Of a DNA stretch of 64,000 nt, positions 23,330 through 35,166 are shown piece by piece. Under the pieces are notes generated by a model. The model was not told the origin of the DNA, made no database searches, and worked only from the letters and a program-made list of their open reading frames with translations. The stretch is from Leucocoprinus leucothites (taxonomy: Eukaryota > Basidiomycota > Agaricomycetes > Agaricales > Agaricaceae), in the NCBI GenBank assembly GCA_013368445.1, contig JAACJO010000004.1, positions 1,426,001 through 1,490,000 of the forward strand, in the 5' to 3' direction. Position 1 is the first letter of the stretch; every line of letters begins with the position of its first letter. The position numbers and the translations under genes are program-made.

Positions 23330-24269
23330 TGAGGCGTCTAGGAGAAGGTCAAGGTGGGCTAGTTCAGTATAGGAGAGTCGAAACATCGGGGCATTTAAAG
23401 AACGCACCAGGTGGCATTACGTGACCAAATTAAAGCACTCAGCTCGGACAGAGTTCCATCTCCGACCTCGGAAGCATAACTGGATCGATATCAACTAAGG
23501 GTCAGATCCTAGTAATCAGGCGAGCAGAATCATCTGAATAAAGCAACAGCCGAACTTCAAAAGATCAAAATCACTCACCCGTTTCTTTAAATATGTTAAG
23601 TTGGTGGAGGGGACGCTTATCTGAACTGACACCAGTAGCGCAGGAATACTGAAGCCGCATTCATGCGTCACCCCTAAGTGTAGTTATTGTTACTTATAGA
23701 TAATCAATGTAGTGAGGTCTGGAAACGCTAGGGGCAGACCACATTTACTTAGTGCAGTGACCGTCGCCGAAAATACGCACGCATCAATCTACGAATTTGA
23801 TTGCCACGCAATTCCGTTATAAGCTCTCAAGGAAGGGTTTAGATTGGGCCTGTTGGCGAGATTTGATTCGTGTGTTTTTTTGGTGGCGGTCGCCGATTCG
23901 GACTTGTCAAAAATGAAAACATGGAGGCAAATGGAAGGTAGGATCACACACGAAGGCAAGGGCTATACTTGTCATGGTGAATGGGACACCACCATCTTAC
24001 TAATTTATGTGAGAAACGGCAGTCAAATCCACACGATGGATGAAAAGGTTATACATTCTGTTGGCTATTTCCCTCATTTCCTATTCTATACCGCAGCTAT
24101 AGCGGATGCCCAAAATCTGAATGGGCCTGGTATTGTAAAATGGGGATATCCGATACTGGTCAGGCCGATTAGTCGTCAATAAGCTAAGTGAGGATGAATG
24201 TGTATGATGAGCGACCACCTAGATAAGGAAAGAATAAATATCTATATCTACTTAGAAATAATTCTAGAG
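23330..24269. other. P450-ERG3 intergenic region
   Basis: A plus-strand frame at 23844-24182 is open for 112 codons but shows no domain, leader or splice context. I regard it as chance. The interval holds the P450 promoter and the desaturase 3' end. Confidence 0.4.
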
Positions 24270-25486
24270 CTAGTCCTTTTTCAGCGCTTGGACCTCAAGA
24301 AGAGGATCTAGTGACGACTCTGGATGGCGATATGATTTTCCAACACGGTCAGCCCACGTGAAGTACTGTGTGCATCTCCTCAGACCGTAATTCAGAAAGG
24401 ATAACAGGAAATTCATACCTGGCCATAATTACAAGTGAAGTAGAGATGATGAAGCGTATGGTGAGCTGGTCCGTTGATAACGTTCTCAAGAGGATGCCCG
24501 GTGATCATATCAGAATCGTGTATCTACAAACAGTTAGTAAAAAAACTAAGTAGTAAGATGGATGATGACGCACGAAAATGCTCCAGAAGTTCACGGCGAC
24601 GAACAGGCCAAGGTAAAGCATACGGTGAAGCGGGAAAAGGAAAATGAATAAGTGGTATGGAACGGATTGGAAATATCCATCCACAGGGTGGAATGCATGT
24701 GAAGCAAAAGGCGTCGGGACTGGAGGGGCTAGGTTAGCATTCCCCCAGATATATCAATCGTAAGGACTTACTAATCCATTTGTGGTGGGGCTTATGGAAG
24801 ATCTTGTAGATTGCTGGAATATGGAGCCAGCGATGAACCCAGTATATACAATAGTCGGTAAATAAGAGGAAACTAAAGACTTGAGCCAGCTTTCATAGGT
24901 AAGAATGTCAAGAAACTCACAATGGCACAGAAAGCACAAGATATGCATAGCCATATGTGTCCAGCCCATCATACAGTCTTGAGTATCCCATAACCTCGGC
25001 TTGGAACCATGGTAGCGTTAGGAGTGTCATGAAAGGAAAGGCCTTTAAGCTGGCCTGTATTTCCTGTTTAACTTGGTTTTTGAGGAAACGAGGATGTCGC
25101 GTCATATCGTGGTTGAAAATGAACGTATACGACAGTCCAGCGAACAAGAAGTATAGGGCATGAATTCCAAGTAGTGTAAGTACTGTCAGGGACGCGATTT
25201 GTCGTGGAATATAATCGCGAGGCCAAGCCGACACTTGAGGTATTGACTGCGCAGCAACTGTTTGCGCATAAAGCGAGGCAAGGTTATCAGCATTGAGAGG
25301 AGGATGCGGAAGTCGTGAAACGATTTGTGCCCATTTTGAAGTTGATGCAACGACGGGTATGAGGGGCGAAGAGGTGTTTAATGAGCTAGCAAGCTCTGGT
25401 AAAGACGCGAAGGCGGCCAGAGGGACGATCTTGGCCCACACACGGTCGAGAAAATAATCGTCGCAAATCTGCAAGGCGAAGTCCAT
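24270..25486 (-). CDS. ERG3: C-5 sterol desaturase (lathosterol oxidase)
   Basis: An endoplasmic-reticulum di-iron desaturase that introduces the C5-C6 double bond late in ergosterol synthesis. Five exons (25486-24921, 24872-24772, 24728-24574, 24523-24419, 24365-24270) join in phase to 340 residues, a normal length. The three histidine clusters of the fatty-acid-hydroxylase superfamily are all present: WVHRWLH, HKPHHKW (split by intron 2) and [24 protein letters not shown], typical of sterol desaturases, lies between the second and third. The N-terminal half has hydrophobic segments ([18 protein letters not shown]). I chose the ATG at 25486, which gives the [17 protein letters not shown] start; the frame is open a little further upstream without another ATG. 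Neighbours on the same strand are a P450 and a DUF1295 enzyme. Confidence 0.94.
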
Positions 25487-27328
25487 GGCAGAAGGACGTT
25501 GTGTTGCGCAAGAAAGTGGTTTGTCCCAAGCAATCACCACAGTGAGAATACATTCTTTTATGTGGAATTTGTATACACAATCAGACCACTTTTTTCTTCA
25601 CGTGAGCGTCGTGATAAGATATTTCCGGTGGCTGACAAATCAGAATGATTAGATAAACGCTGGGAGGGACTGGACGCCGGATCCTGCAGCCTAAATTGCT
25701 CTCGTTATGGTGACTTAGTATGCTAATCTAAGCAGCACTGGAAGTCAACGTACAGATTCATTCGTCAGAAGGAGAGGGCACGATTTGAAATTCCTGAAGA
25801 AAACGTACGAGTTTATAACCGAGTTATGAGCAAATTTCGGTAATCACCACGGCTAGGTGGCGTCGTAGATTCAAGCCAAGGACTCTAAAATTTTCGACAT
25901 GCCATGGGTTATTCACGTAGTGGTTGATCATGATCGAAGGCGCGCTGTAAAGATAGACCAAGTCAGTGATCGAGGGGTACAGGTATTATGACCTCAAAGA
26001 ATCACCCCTATATGCGAGCTACACTCCAGTCACTTAACCACGCTGGAAAGATCCAGCCTTCGAGCTTCAAGCCCTTAAGCGTATCACATGTTTTCAAACA
26101 CCTAAGTATGGTATGTCAAGCTCTGATCAGGATGATCTCGGCGAGGCCTGGGCTACTGGCAAGTACAGTAGGAAGTGGCGTTCTTATAAGAGTCCCAAGG
26201 CCCGTGAGATAGACAGTCATGACTAAACAAGATACCTCTTGTGCTCACCATGGGAAATGACCACGCGGTATCGCAGATTTAGCTGATGCCGCGATGATGA
26301 CGGTGGTTGCAAACTCCCATCCCTTGGGGCTATCAGTGTGCGTCAATTTCACCGGATGTTTGCCAAAGACGAATAAAATAAACAGTAGACAGTAAATTCC
26401 CACTCACTTCTAAGTCGGCCCTAGCCCCTAGTGCTCAACTTCTGGTAGTTACTCGAGTCTGCACAGCTTTTATACAGGGTTTTATGAATACCGCATGCAT
26501 ATTTAAGTCACATCAAGCAACTTTCTTGCTTGTGGATCCCCTAGTAAATATGCATACATACTCGATTTTCTGAAGCCACGGACCTTTCTCGTCGACCTGT
26601 CCCCAAGAATGACTCTGAACTGTACAGGCTCCTTGGCTCTAGAATTAGATTTTTCACCGGTAAAGAATGAGAAAAATATCATTGCGCTAAAGGAAATTTT
26701 GCCTCACTCGTGGAATGGTAATCTCGTAGAAAAAGCCCAGGAACGGGGGAAGAAGCAACGCAAAAGAGGCGCAACGAACGAGAGTTTATTTCAGCGTGTG
26801 CTCATACTTGACAATGTAGTGTGTCTGGGCGGAAAAGCTGATGCATTGACTAGTTGTGATTCGTCTATTACGGTGCGAACTACTTTGACGCTGTCACTTG
26901 AACGGCTCACATCGGTGGGAAGTCCCCTCACTTTGTGAGAAATATATTCCCTACATGATCGGGATAGCGGAAATATCAAATATGTCGCTCGGTGTTGCAT
27001 CCACGGAACAAATAGTTTCGCATACAGGCCAATGAAAGATTTAGAAATAATGTTTCATGGGCCTGGGAGCCGTCGTGACCGGTACTAAGCCCTTCAGCGA
27101 GCTACGAAAATAAATCGAGTCTGCCGCAAAAACCCAAGCCGTTTCATGCGTTGCAATGCTGGTCCCCCTGATTGGGCGTCGCTCTGTGTGTATTGGAGTT
27201 ATTGTTGGTAGTGCGTGAACTGCGATCGTGCGTTTTGTCGTGTCTATGGGAATCATTGACAGGCTGTATAAATGCTCGGGACACATTCTTGTTACTTCCC
27301 TGTGTCTTGATTGTGATTACTCGCCAGG
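25487..27328. other. 1.8-kb interval, nothing recognisable
   Basis: Several short frames on both strands (for example plus 26609-26938) have no family signature and no splice structure. I see no RNA gene or repeat. The right end is the promoter of the secreted protein gene. Confidence 0.4.
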
Positions 27329-28046
27329 ATGCTCTTCCGCGCCGTTGTGACTCTCGCTACCGCAGCCCTTGCCTTGGCAAATCCTCTAACTGCCAGGCAA
27401 AACTCCAACACCAACCCACAGATTGAGCCTATCCTCAATAATCTCGCAATTGTGAACCGTCAGACCATCGCTAACGTTGGTGAGCTAGCCGTCATGCCAG
27501 GGGAATGAGTGCACGCTGAACATTAGACGATCTTCAGACACCATGCAAGCTAACGGTACTGCGACCGACGGTACCGTTGGTACTCAGGTCCAGAACCTGA
27601 TTACCCTCTTCAGTGGCGCGGCTTCGGACATTCTCGCCATTCCAGTCAGCTCCGGCTCTACTACCCAATCGCCCACAGACATTCAGTTGAGCCGAGTCCT
27701 TGGCGAGGCTATCCAGTACGTTGACAACAAGTGCGGGGACCAAACTTACGATATTTCACGTTCAAAATAGGGTCACTGCTACTGGTCTTTCCGGTCTCCA
27801 GGCCCAGGCCACCGTGCCCAACTTCAGTGCCATGATCTCCCAACTCGATCCTACTGTCGCCGATACGATCAACGCATTGAACACAACCTTACCTGGTGCT
27901 ACCGGGTTTGTCCATCTCCTGTAAGTGCTTCTATGGGCTTTAGATCAATGTCAATTCATTCGTCTCTTCATAGGATGCTCGATGCCCAACAATTCCTCGT
28001 TAAGGAAGGCGCCTGGCCAGAAACCCTTGCGGCACTTGGATTCTAG
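27329..28046 (+). CDS. Small secreted protein of unknown function
   Basis: Exons 27329-27479, 27538-27715, 27771-27920 and 27974-28046 join in phase to 183 residues. It starts with a clear signal peptide (LFRAVVTLATAALALANPL), followed by a dibasic-like PLTARQ site. The mature chain is rich in Thr, Ser, Ala and Gln, has no cysteine-rich pattern, and ends LVKEGAWPETLAALGF. Repeated short helical-looking segments end in VPNFSAMISQLDPTVADTI. I recall similar uncharacterised secreted proteins from several mushrooms, but no known function. It lies on the plus strand between minus-strand desaturase and DUF1295 genes. It might be a cell-wall-associated or effector-like protein, but nothing shows this directly. 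Confidence 0.8.
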
Positions 28047-28193
28047 AGAATGATTGCGTTCATTCTGATCCCTCTTATCTATGAATGCTTGGATAGCTGA
28101 TATGTTTGTGGTGAATACTTGAATAATGAACGATTATTTGTTGTGGTGGAATTGATTTAGGTGGTCCCGATAAATACATGCTGAAGAACCATT

Positions 28194-29385
28194 TCAGGCG
28201 ACGGAACCCCATGGCCAGAATATGGGGACTTTCCTAGAGGCACGTCGAATGAGATCACATAATTGTGGACTTGAAGATACAAACGTACTTCTTATACTCC
28301 TGCCATTTAGGATTGTCACCAAATTTCTTATTACCCGCACGTTCTAAAGGAGGAACGCCAGAAACCTGGGTCACGGCATAAACATGAGCAAATGTACACT
28401 ATACCGTTCTACCAGACTCGCCTTCCGAAGTAAGAACCAAGTGAACAGAGGACTAATTGCAGCTAAAGCAATGGTCCCGGCTGGGAAGAAGGCGGATTGC
28501 AATGAGGCAGTAGACAATGCCCATATGCTAGTCCAAATGCCTACTTCTCCGACATAGCTATGGCAGTAGAATGAGGACATTAACAGTTGTCAACGCCACG
28601 CATGAAACATAGCATAAAACATACTTAGGATGACGACTAATGCTCCAAAGCCCAGAACTAATGAAAGGTTCGTTGTGTTGTCTGGCGTCTTTCGCTTTTC
28701 TCCAAATAGATTTTTGGCGATCCGCAATGGATTCGAACAGTAGAGATCCAGCATAGAGACCAACGGCCGCATAGTCACGCGCACCGAGAGCAGGGCTCAA
28801 GCGGACTGGTAGTGTATTGACTAGCCAGATGGGCAGGCCAACAAGAGTAATCCAAGTCGCTGTGGAGCCGTCAATGGAGCTGTAAGGGTAGAATCCATAT
28901 GTTTCTCGCCTTGGCCGAACCAGAAAGCCGAAAACTTGACGGGTTCCTTCTTGATTTCATCGAAACGAGAGTCACCCCCCGCTTTGATAGCACGCTTTGC
29001 CTTCATGAGCAAACGTCAATCAGGGAAACTGAGCACACATACCACTGCCAGAAAGCTCCCAAGCCTAAAGCTCCAGATGCCGACAGCGGCACTCAGGAGA
29101 AGTTGACGCGGTGCAAAAGTAGAGAGCGGAGAAAGGGGGCCTGGTACGCCGTCCCAAAACTTGGTTTTCAAGGCAGGGTAATACAAGGAAATGAAGGTAG
29201 TCGATATCCAACCGATAGCACCACTCAGGTCATAGTACTTGTCGTTTTGTTGCGGAACGAATACCAAAGCGAATACTAAGAAACAATCAACCGCTGAAGA
29301 TAAGAGATTCAACCAGCACGAGCGTACATGTTTGAAGCGCACATGCGCTGGTGATTGATGGGATGAGGCGGGAAAAAACGGTCAT
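28194..29385 (-). CDS. DUF1295 membrane protein (steroid 5-alpha-reductase-like)
   Basis: Members of this family are polytopic membrane proteins related to steroid reductases and isoprenylcysteine methyltransferases; the fungal members are largely uncharacterised. Seven exons (29385-29328, 29275-29043, 29000-28910, 28859-28625, 28557-28422, 28365-28289, 28233-28194) join in phase to 289 residues. Signatures are FVPQQNDKYYDLSGAIG near the start, RFDEIKKEPVKFSAFWFGQ, GLYAGSLLFESIADRQKS, and the strongly conserved SGLWSISRHPNYVGEVGIW split by intron 4. The C-terminus ends PIFWPWGSVA. Two introns (28860-28909 and 28366-28421) begin with GC instead of GT; conserved protein on both sides leaves no GT alternative. 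It is co-oriented with ERG3 and the P450. Confidence 0.9.
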
Positions 29386-30231
29386 TTGATAGAGGAGGGA
29401 AGAGAAGAAGATTGATATGAGACAAAGTTTGGTGGATTCCCAAGTCTTTTAAGTTGTGACTTCGTCATACTTAATAGTGACACCGGTCGGCGTTGGATCG
29501 CACGGATTTCGAGACATCTGTGAGAGAAACAGGTAAATGTGGTTACTGGGGTGTCGCCCACTATTATTATGGTAAACTTGCAGAGACGCGCAGTTAGGAG
29601 TCCGATAGAACCTGAGGTAGCGGAAATTATCTTCTTTTCTTTGGCTTCATTGATGCACGCTCGAAGCGGAACAAGTGCGAGTGAGTGAAACAGGGTCAAA
29701 CAAAGCGATGTAGGCCGGTGTGTGACTGAAGGCGTGACAGAATGTAGTTGGTTGATCGAGTTTCTCGCGAGGCTTGTTTGTCGTATCGCACGACGAGCAA
29801 CTCAATTCACTCTCGACTTTCTGCTTGGTGCCAGCGATAATATTACGTTGGTGCGGAAAGACTATACTGAACAATTCGACATCTTCTACTTCCAGAAGAA
29901 ACCTTCCATCTCGGAACTAGTGGGTTTTTGATTTCTGTATTTTATTTGATGTTCAGTCATACCAATAAAAGATTTATCAGGGATATACTACCAAAAAACT
30001 CTGTCAATCAGGTAACTCGACTCTCAATCCCTCTTTACCCTTGCTTTCTCGATTAGTCCTCCCTGTTGGCCGTCGATGGAGCTCGTCGTTAACATACCTT
30101 ATCTATTAGGTCCGCGCGATCTACCATAGTCGACAACTTCTCTACCAGTTTACTCTCCTGGTTAGTTATCCATATTTACTCCCCTGCGTCTGCCTGCTCA
30201 ATATCCAAGCCCCTGCCTAGAGGCTCTGTTC
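29386..30231. other. Divergent promoter region
   Basis: Between the minus-strand DUF1295 gene and the plus-strand AT-hook/Myb gene. Minus-strand short frames (29382-29699) overlap the presumed DUF1295 leader and look non-coding. The last ~200 bases are pyrimidine-rich leader of the next gene. Confidence 0.5.
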
Positions 30232-32172
30232 ATGGACAATCCTCAGCACTACCAGCCCCTGTCCCATGCCTTGAACCCACCCTTGAATCCTCCAGTCCAA
30301 CCGGCATTTACGACCACTATATTCCAAGCAAAGCCTCTCATCCCTGCAACAGTCCCCGGTGAACGAGAAGAGGAGGATGAAGAAGAAGGAGAGGATGAAG
30401 ATGACGAGGGAATTGTCGAGGAACAGTTGAACCAGACAGAGCCAGATATACAACCAACCAATTCACCCGCACAGAACCAAAATAGGTGTGAATCTCGGGT
30501 TAGCTTCTCCACGAGGGCTTTGCTGAACTGACTTCATCAGCACTGATGACTCTAGAACATCTCAACAAAGCGTCTCGCAGACTGGTCAAGGCACTCAGGA
30601 GCCGGAAAGAAAGCGCCGTCCAGGGCGACCTCGTGGTTCTAAGAATAGAAAACCTCGTGTTGGGTCTTCGAGACAAGAAGGGAGTTTCTATTACCAGGGA
30701 CAACTACAAGCGTCAACTGGGCCCCCTCATCTCTCGGATATTAATCCGCAAAATCAACAATACTATGAATTTCAATGGCGCGTCCTGAATTTGTGCGCTG
30801 AATTTTATGGTGCCGCTGAAGAACTTGTGGTTAGTTATATGAAACCTTTTGCTTGAGTATCTCGACTCTTCATACCCCTGTAGAAAGCGACACCTCCAAT
30901 GGTTGTTGCCCAATGTTACCACATGGGTCCCGGCGTCAAAGTGGACCCCTTGACAATGTTAACGGAAGCAAAAAGAGTATGTGATGCGCTCGTAAGTCTG
31001 CCCCACTTCATTACCTCGAGTCTCATTAATATACATACTCTATAGCTGGCAAACCCATCTCAGCTCGTATCTCAGCCTCCGCCGCAAGTATTTTCCGGGG
31101 TACCTACGTTCTACCCGGCAACCACGCCGGTTTCGATGCCCCCTCCACCTACGACCGCTTCTTCATCGGCCAAGCCGACTTCCGCTCCTGTCATCACCAA
31201 CCCCCAATCGTTTGTTGTTCCGCTCACCGCACAACCGGCAGGGTACCCTCATGCCCAGTATCCCATTTATACACCAGGGCAATATCCCACCACGCCGTAC
31301 TATCACCAGTACTACACGGGTACATATTATCCCCCTCAACCCGTTACCACCACACAACCTCCACAAGCATCAACTTCCGCCGTATCGACGTCCCCTCCAG
31401 CTTCATCCGTGTCAGCAAACGCTGCCACAGGTTCAGTCGGGGCCTGGTCCGACGAGGAGACTGAACGGCTAAAGAAGCTCGCGGAAGAGAGCAAATCAGT
31501 CGGAACTAGCGGTGAGATAGAGTGGGACTGGGTTGTTCACCAATGGGGTAATACCAGGACAAGGTAATGTTTAAACAATCGCCCCCAGCTATTATTTCCT
31601 CATCAGGAATTTCTAGACACCAAATACTGATCAAGGCGACGAGTCTCGGCCTCAAAGAGAGCTCTGGTCGGGCACCGAAACGGCGACGTGAAAACGAGAG
31701 CGAACCTGCCCAGAGTCCATCCGTGGCAGCTACACCTGCTCCGTCCACTGCACCCAACGTAGTACAGAGCAACACTACGACTACGACTGTGCCCGTACCT
31801 CCTACTACACATGCCGCATCTCCTCACAGTCAGCCAGCGTCAACCCCAGCCGCTTCTCCTGCACTACAACATCAGCAGCAACCAACGACCTCGAAAAACC
31901 TGACGAGCACGACGCCATCACAAGTGCCGCAAAGTACAACTCCAACATCAGCCTTACCTTGGCCGATGCCAACAGTCGCAGTGAATACCCCATCCCCTGT
32001 CATAGGCGCTTCCACAATCAACCAAGACCATCGCGCGAGTTACTACCGTCCACGGCCGGCTGAAAATGCACAAAAGACGACACCAGCTGTCCACCACCAG
32101 CCTCATCCATACATGTATCAGCCGCAGTCGAACAACGGGGTAGCAAGAAATGTAAGAGAAAATGGAAAATAG
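30232..32172 (+). CDS. AT-hook and Myb/SANT-like domain nuclear protein
   Basis: Likely DNA-binding regulator in the nucleus. Exons 30232-30485, 30541-30829, 30884-30991, 31046-31563 and 31617-32172 join in phase to 574 residues. Order of features: Pro-rich start, an acidic block of Glu/Asp, an AT-hook (KRRPGRPRGSKNRKPR, near residue 110), a conserved-looking segment around FQWRVLNLCAEFYGAAEELV, a Pro/Tyr/Thr-rich linker, and a Myb/SANT-like helix set beginning AWSDEETERLKKLAEESK. The SANT-like unit continues across intron 4 (IEWDWVVHQWGNTRTRHQIL). The C-terminal 180 residues are Ser/Thr/Pro/Gln-rich low complexity. The AT-hook and Trp spacing of the SANT unit support DNA binding; targets are unknown. 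Confidence 0.8.
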
Positions 32173-32563
32173 CAGTGGACTTGACATTGGACAACGTATA
32201 TAATTGTATTAATCTATTGTTTCCTTGGGACCACGAACTGACAGCGTCGTGTCTGTTTTCTTGTATATCCTACCCTCTCTTCCTTTTGTTTTCTTCTGGC
32301 TTCTCTTGTAGGAGAATGCCACTGTACTTCGTGTCTTTTGGAGGCCTAAATATCAGATGTTGCTTGGACAACGATTTTTGTTTTCCAAACTTCTACCAGA
32401 CGGGAGCTGGCATTGAGCAGTCTTTTGTGGTTTCCTCAGAGAAGCTGGAAGTGAACCTAAGATCCAAGTTTGAGTACCTGTGAAGTGCAATGTGAGGAGA
32501 CCCTCAAAAATTGGAGCATGACTAGTGATGTGACGGTCATGGTGCAATGCCTTAAGCGCTCAC
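32173..32563. other. Short spacer
   Basis: The 3' end of the AT-hook gene and the promoter of the Vps51-like gene. No feature beyond that. Confidence 0.5.
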
Positions 32564-33322
32564 ATGTCTTCTTCCTCCCCAATACCACAACAACGGGCTG
32601 TCTCAAATCCAAAGCCAGTTTCATCTCCACTAGCATCCTCTGCACCAGTGACACCTACACAAAGCTCTTCGCATCCGCCCACTGCTTCAGTCCCGAATCT
32701 ACCAGGCCGTCGTACCGTACCCTCCACACCACCCTCTCAACGAACGCGAGCGAAAGACTTGTTAAGAAAGCACTATGGCTTGGGATTGGGCCCTCCACCA
32801 CCTTCAGGGTCCGCCACGGATCCAATGAATATGGGTGAGCATTGCATTATTCTCGCGTGAGATGGCAAGTTGGATGAAGCTTATGCTCGGGTTTCCCGCC
32901 ATCTTAGATTCTACGGCGTTTGATGCGAAGTCATACTATGAGCAACTCATCACAACTTCTTCTCTTCCAACACTCATTAAGCGAGAAAACGAGTTGATTA
33001 CAGGTGCTTCACTAATGGCCGTTCAACCTCCCGAGAGACTGATTCAGATGTAAAGAAATCAGAGAGCTGGACAGTGAAAGGCAGTCCTTGGTGTACAATC
33101 ACCATCATGAGCTCATCGCCGCGAGTGATACTATTGCAGCCGTATGCATGTTACATTATTGTTCTGCTATTCAAACTAACAACTTCTCTCACTCAGATGA
33201 AAACTCGAGCAGAGAGCTTGGACTCCGACCTCGACCTTCTACGAGCTGCTTTCTCAGAGATTTCACGCCTCGCAGCAGAAGTATCCACAGAACCTACGGA
33301 AGGAGAGGGAAAGAAGGACTAA
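32564..33322 (+). CDS. VPS51: Vps51-like GARP/EARP complex subunit
   Basis: Vps51 is the small subunit of the Golgi-associated retrograde protein tether, which captures endosome-derived vesicles at the trans-Golgi. Exons 32564-32834, 32908-33003, 33056-33141 and 33197-33322 join in phase to 192 residues, close to the short yeast form. The N-terminal ~65 residues are Ser/Pro-rich. Then comes the family core: RAKDLLRKHYGL, FDAKSYYEQLI, SLPTLIKRENELITEIRELD and the coiled-coil-like HHELIAASDTIAAMKTRAES. The protein ends in an acidic Lys/Glu tail. It lies co-directional with the AT-hook gene and convergent with the Yip1-family gene. Confidence 0.85.
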
Positions 33323-33670
33323 CATTCGGATTTCCCTTCAACCATCATCGCAGTTGCTAGCCTTAATGTTACAGTGCAGACCTTTCGCATATGGACCTCA
33401 TCAACTTGTAAATCAATCATGGGAGAAAAGGTATCGAGCTGCCTCAGGCCAAACTTGTGATTGTCATTGAGGGGCCCTTCGACATTAGATGTGAGCTTTG
33501 CATAGTCAAGATTACACAGTAATAACTGTAGTCGGTGGTCGGGAGTGAAAGGTGTTTCATGAAACGACAAAACCGAGTTCAAAAGGGTTGACTTGAACAG
33601 AACGGCTAAGAGTTGACAAGGTTTCATCTGACATACAAGCAAGACGAATCGGTAGCTACAGATGAGAACC
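33323..33670. other. Convergent 3' ends
   Basis: The shared 3' region of the Vps51-like and Yip1-family genes. No gene or repeat seen. Confidence 0.5.
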
Positions 33671-34968
33671 CTACTGGATTAAAATCATCCACGCAAGTAT
33701 AAAGTAGAATAACCTGAGAACGCTTGAGTTTTGGCACAAACTTACAGGGGACGTGACTTACAAAAGAGGGTATACGGCGAGGAGTATGCGTTGTTGTTCA
33801 ATTTTCGTGCCATCCAAGAAGTTGACGGATGCTAGAATGAACTCAGTCTCAGTGCCCTCGCAAGATAATTGACAGAGCTTACCCCAGATGGACCATGCCC
33901 AAGCGAGAAGAGCGACGGGCGTTCTTACCCAGATGACACGCACAAAGCACGAAATCAAAGCAGCAATGTCCAAAGGCGCGATGCAGTATCCGAGGACGCA
34001 TAAACCTTGAAAGAAAGACCTGGGCACCATATGGAAATTGGTTTAAGATTATAAAGATATTGAAACTCACACTCTTCCCCCAAGCAGCTAATTCAACCTG
34101 TCAGTGTCCGCGTATCTAGGAGAAATTAAATCCTGACCTTCGCTTGTATCGTTACAGCCAAAGCACCGATTGAACAAATGACAATGACGCTGGTAAAGAC
34201 GCCTAGCGATTGATCAGCGGGTGCCTACAAATAGGATATTTAGTTCCTGAACGATGTCAAAACACGGTTTGAATGACATTTATGCTCAACATGATGCCTA
34301 GACATAGACAAAGAAGTAATGGACCCCATAAATCCCAGTCCCTGGCAGCAAGTTCAAAATAATAATGATGTAGCTCCTTTAAACACATACCTCAATACCT
34401 CGCGGCCGCTCGACTTTCGTGGATATAAAACCTGCACTAACTTGGTGTATATTGATAATAAGTCGCGTGCCTACGCAGAACTGCTCAGGAACCGAAATAT
34501 ATATGAGACGAGAAAAGTGGCATACGATGGTGGTTGTGACTGGTTCGTCTAATGTATCAGCGCCCGAGTATCTGGTCATATTTCAGTACAACAGCCAAAC
34601 ATGCTTTATAAAAGGTACAAACCTTGTTTCTACTCGCAGCCCGCCAACAGTCTGTCTAGATGGTGCTCGCTGCGCGTTAGAAGACGAACTCCCAATATTC
34701 CCGCTGAGGACTGGGCTGCTTGATTGCATAGTACCACTTGGAGGTGCAAGCTGCTCTGGTTCGCGTGCTCTCGTCTTTCCTTTATCAGGAATTTGGGGTG
34801 ATTGTGCAAGTGTAGGATGGGAGAAGCCCGGAAGATTATCCTCGTCGAAGTCGTCATCATCATCTAAATTACATGTCACCAGTAAATCCATCATTGAAGG
34901 CGAACCAGCTCACCAGCCTGGATAAACTGAGAATGTGCAGAGGTTAACGGAGTCGTGGCAGAGTCCAT
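33671..34968 (-). CDS. YIP4: Yip1-domain Golgi membrane protein (Yip4/YIPF6 type)
   Basis: Yip1-family proteins are multi-span Golgi/ER membrane proteins that bind Ypt/Rab GTPases. Ten exons (34968-34914, 34863-34623, 34571-34526, 34470-34391, 34341-34278, 34224-34138, 34087-34071, 34019-33883, 33831-33762, 33713-33671) join in phase to 279 residues. The N-terminal half is cytosolic and Ser/Asp-rich. Then come TLDEPVTTTIARDL and the typical RDWDLWGPLLLCL, with an FFQGLCVLGYCIAPL motif further on. There are about five hydrophobic segments, ending in LLFYFILAWMILIQ. One exon is only 17 bases. It shares a 198-base divergent promoter with the proteasome gene RPT2. The YIPF6-like subgroup call is from DEPV..T and DLWGP; I am less sure of the subgroup than of the family. 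Confidence 0.88.
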
Positions 34969-35166
34969 GTTATATCTTGGAGATTAATGTGCTGGCCCTA
35001 CTGCCACGCTTGCTGTAGGTGTCACAGTGCACGACGGGTCACACAGAACCCAGTGACATCATTGCCTGATTAGGAAGTCTGACGCGTCCTCCGAAATATT
35101 AGTCTTTGATCTCCTTGACCTCCACCAGCCCACCACCCCGACTAGCCTACTTACTTTCTAACAACA
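34969..35166. promoter_or_regulatory. Bidirectional promoter, YIP4-like / RPT2
   Basis: Only 198 bases separate the two divergent start codons, so the control sequences must be shared or interleaved. The RPT2 side ends in a pyrimidine-rich tract. No TATA box is evident. Confidence 0.5.

Noticed and set aside
23844..24182. 112-codon plus-strand frame
   Set aside because: No recognisable sequence and no leader or splice sites; lies in the P450 upstream region.
26609..26938. 109-codon plus-strand frame in the 25.5-27.3 kb gap
   Set aside because: Composition and lack of homologous phrases suggest chance.
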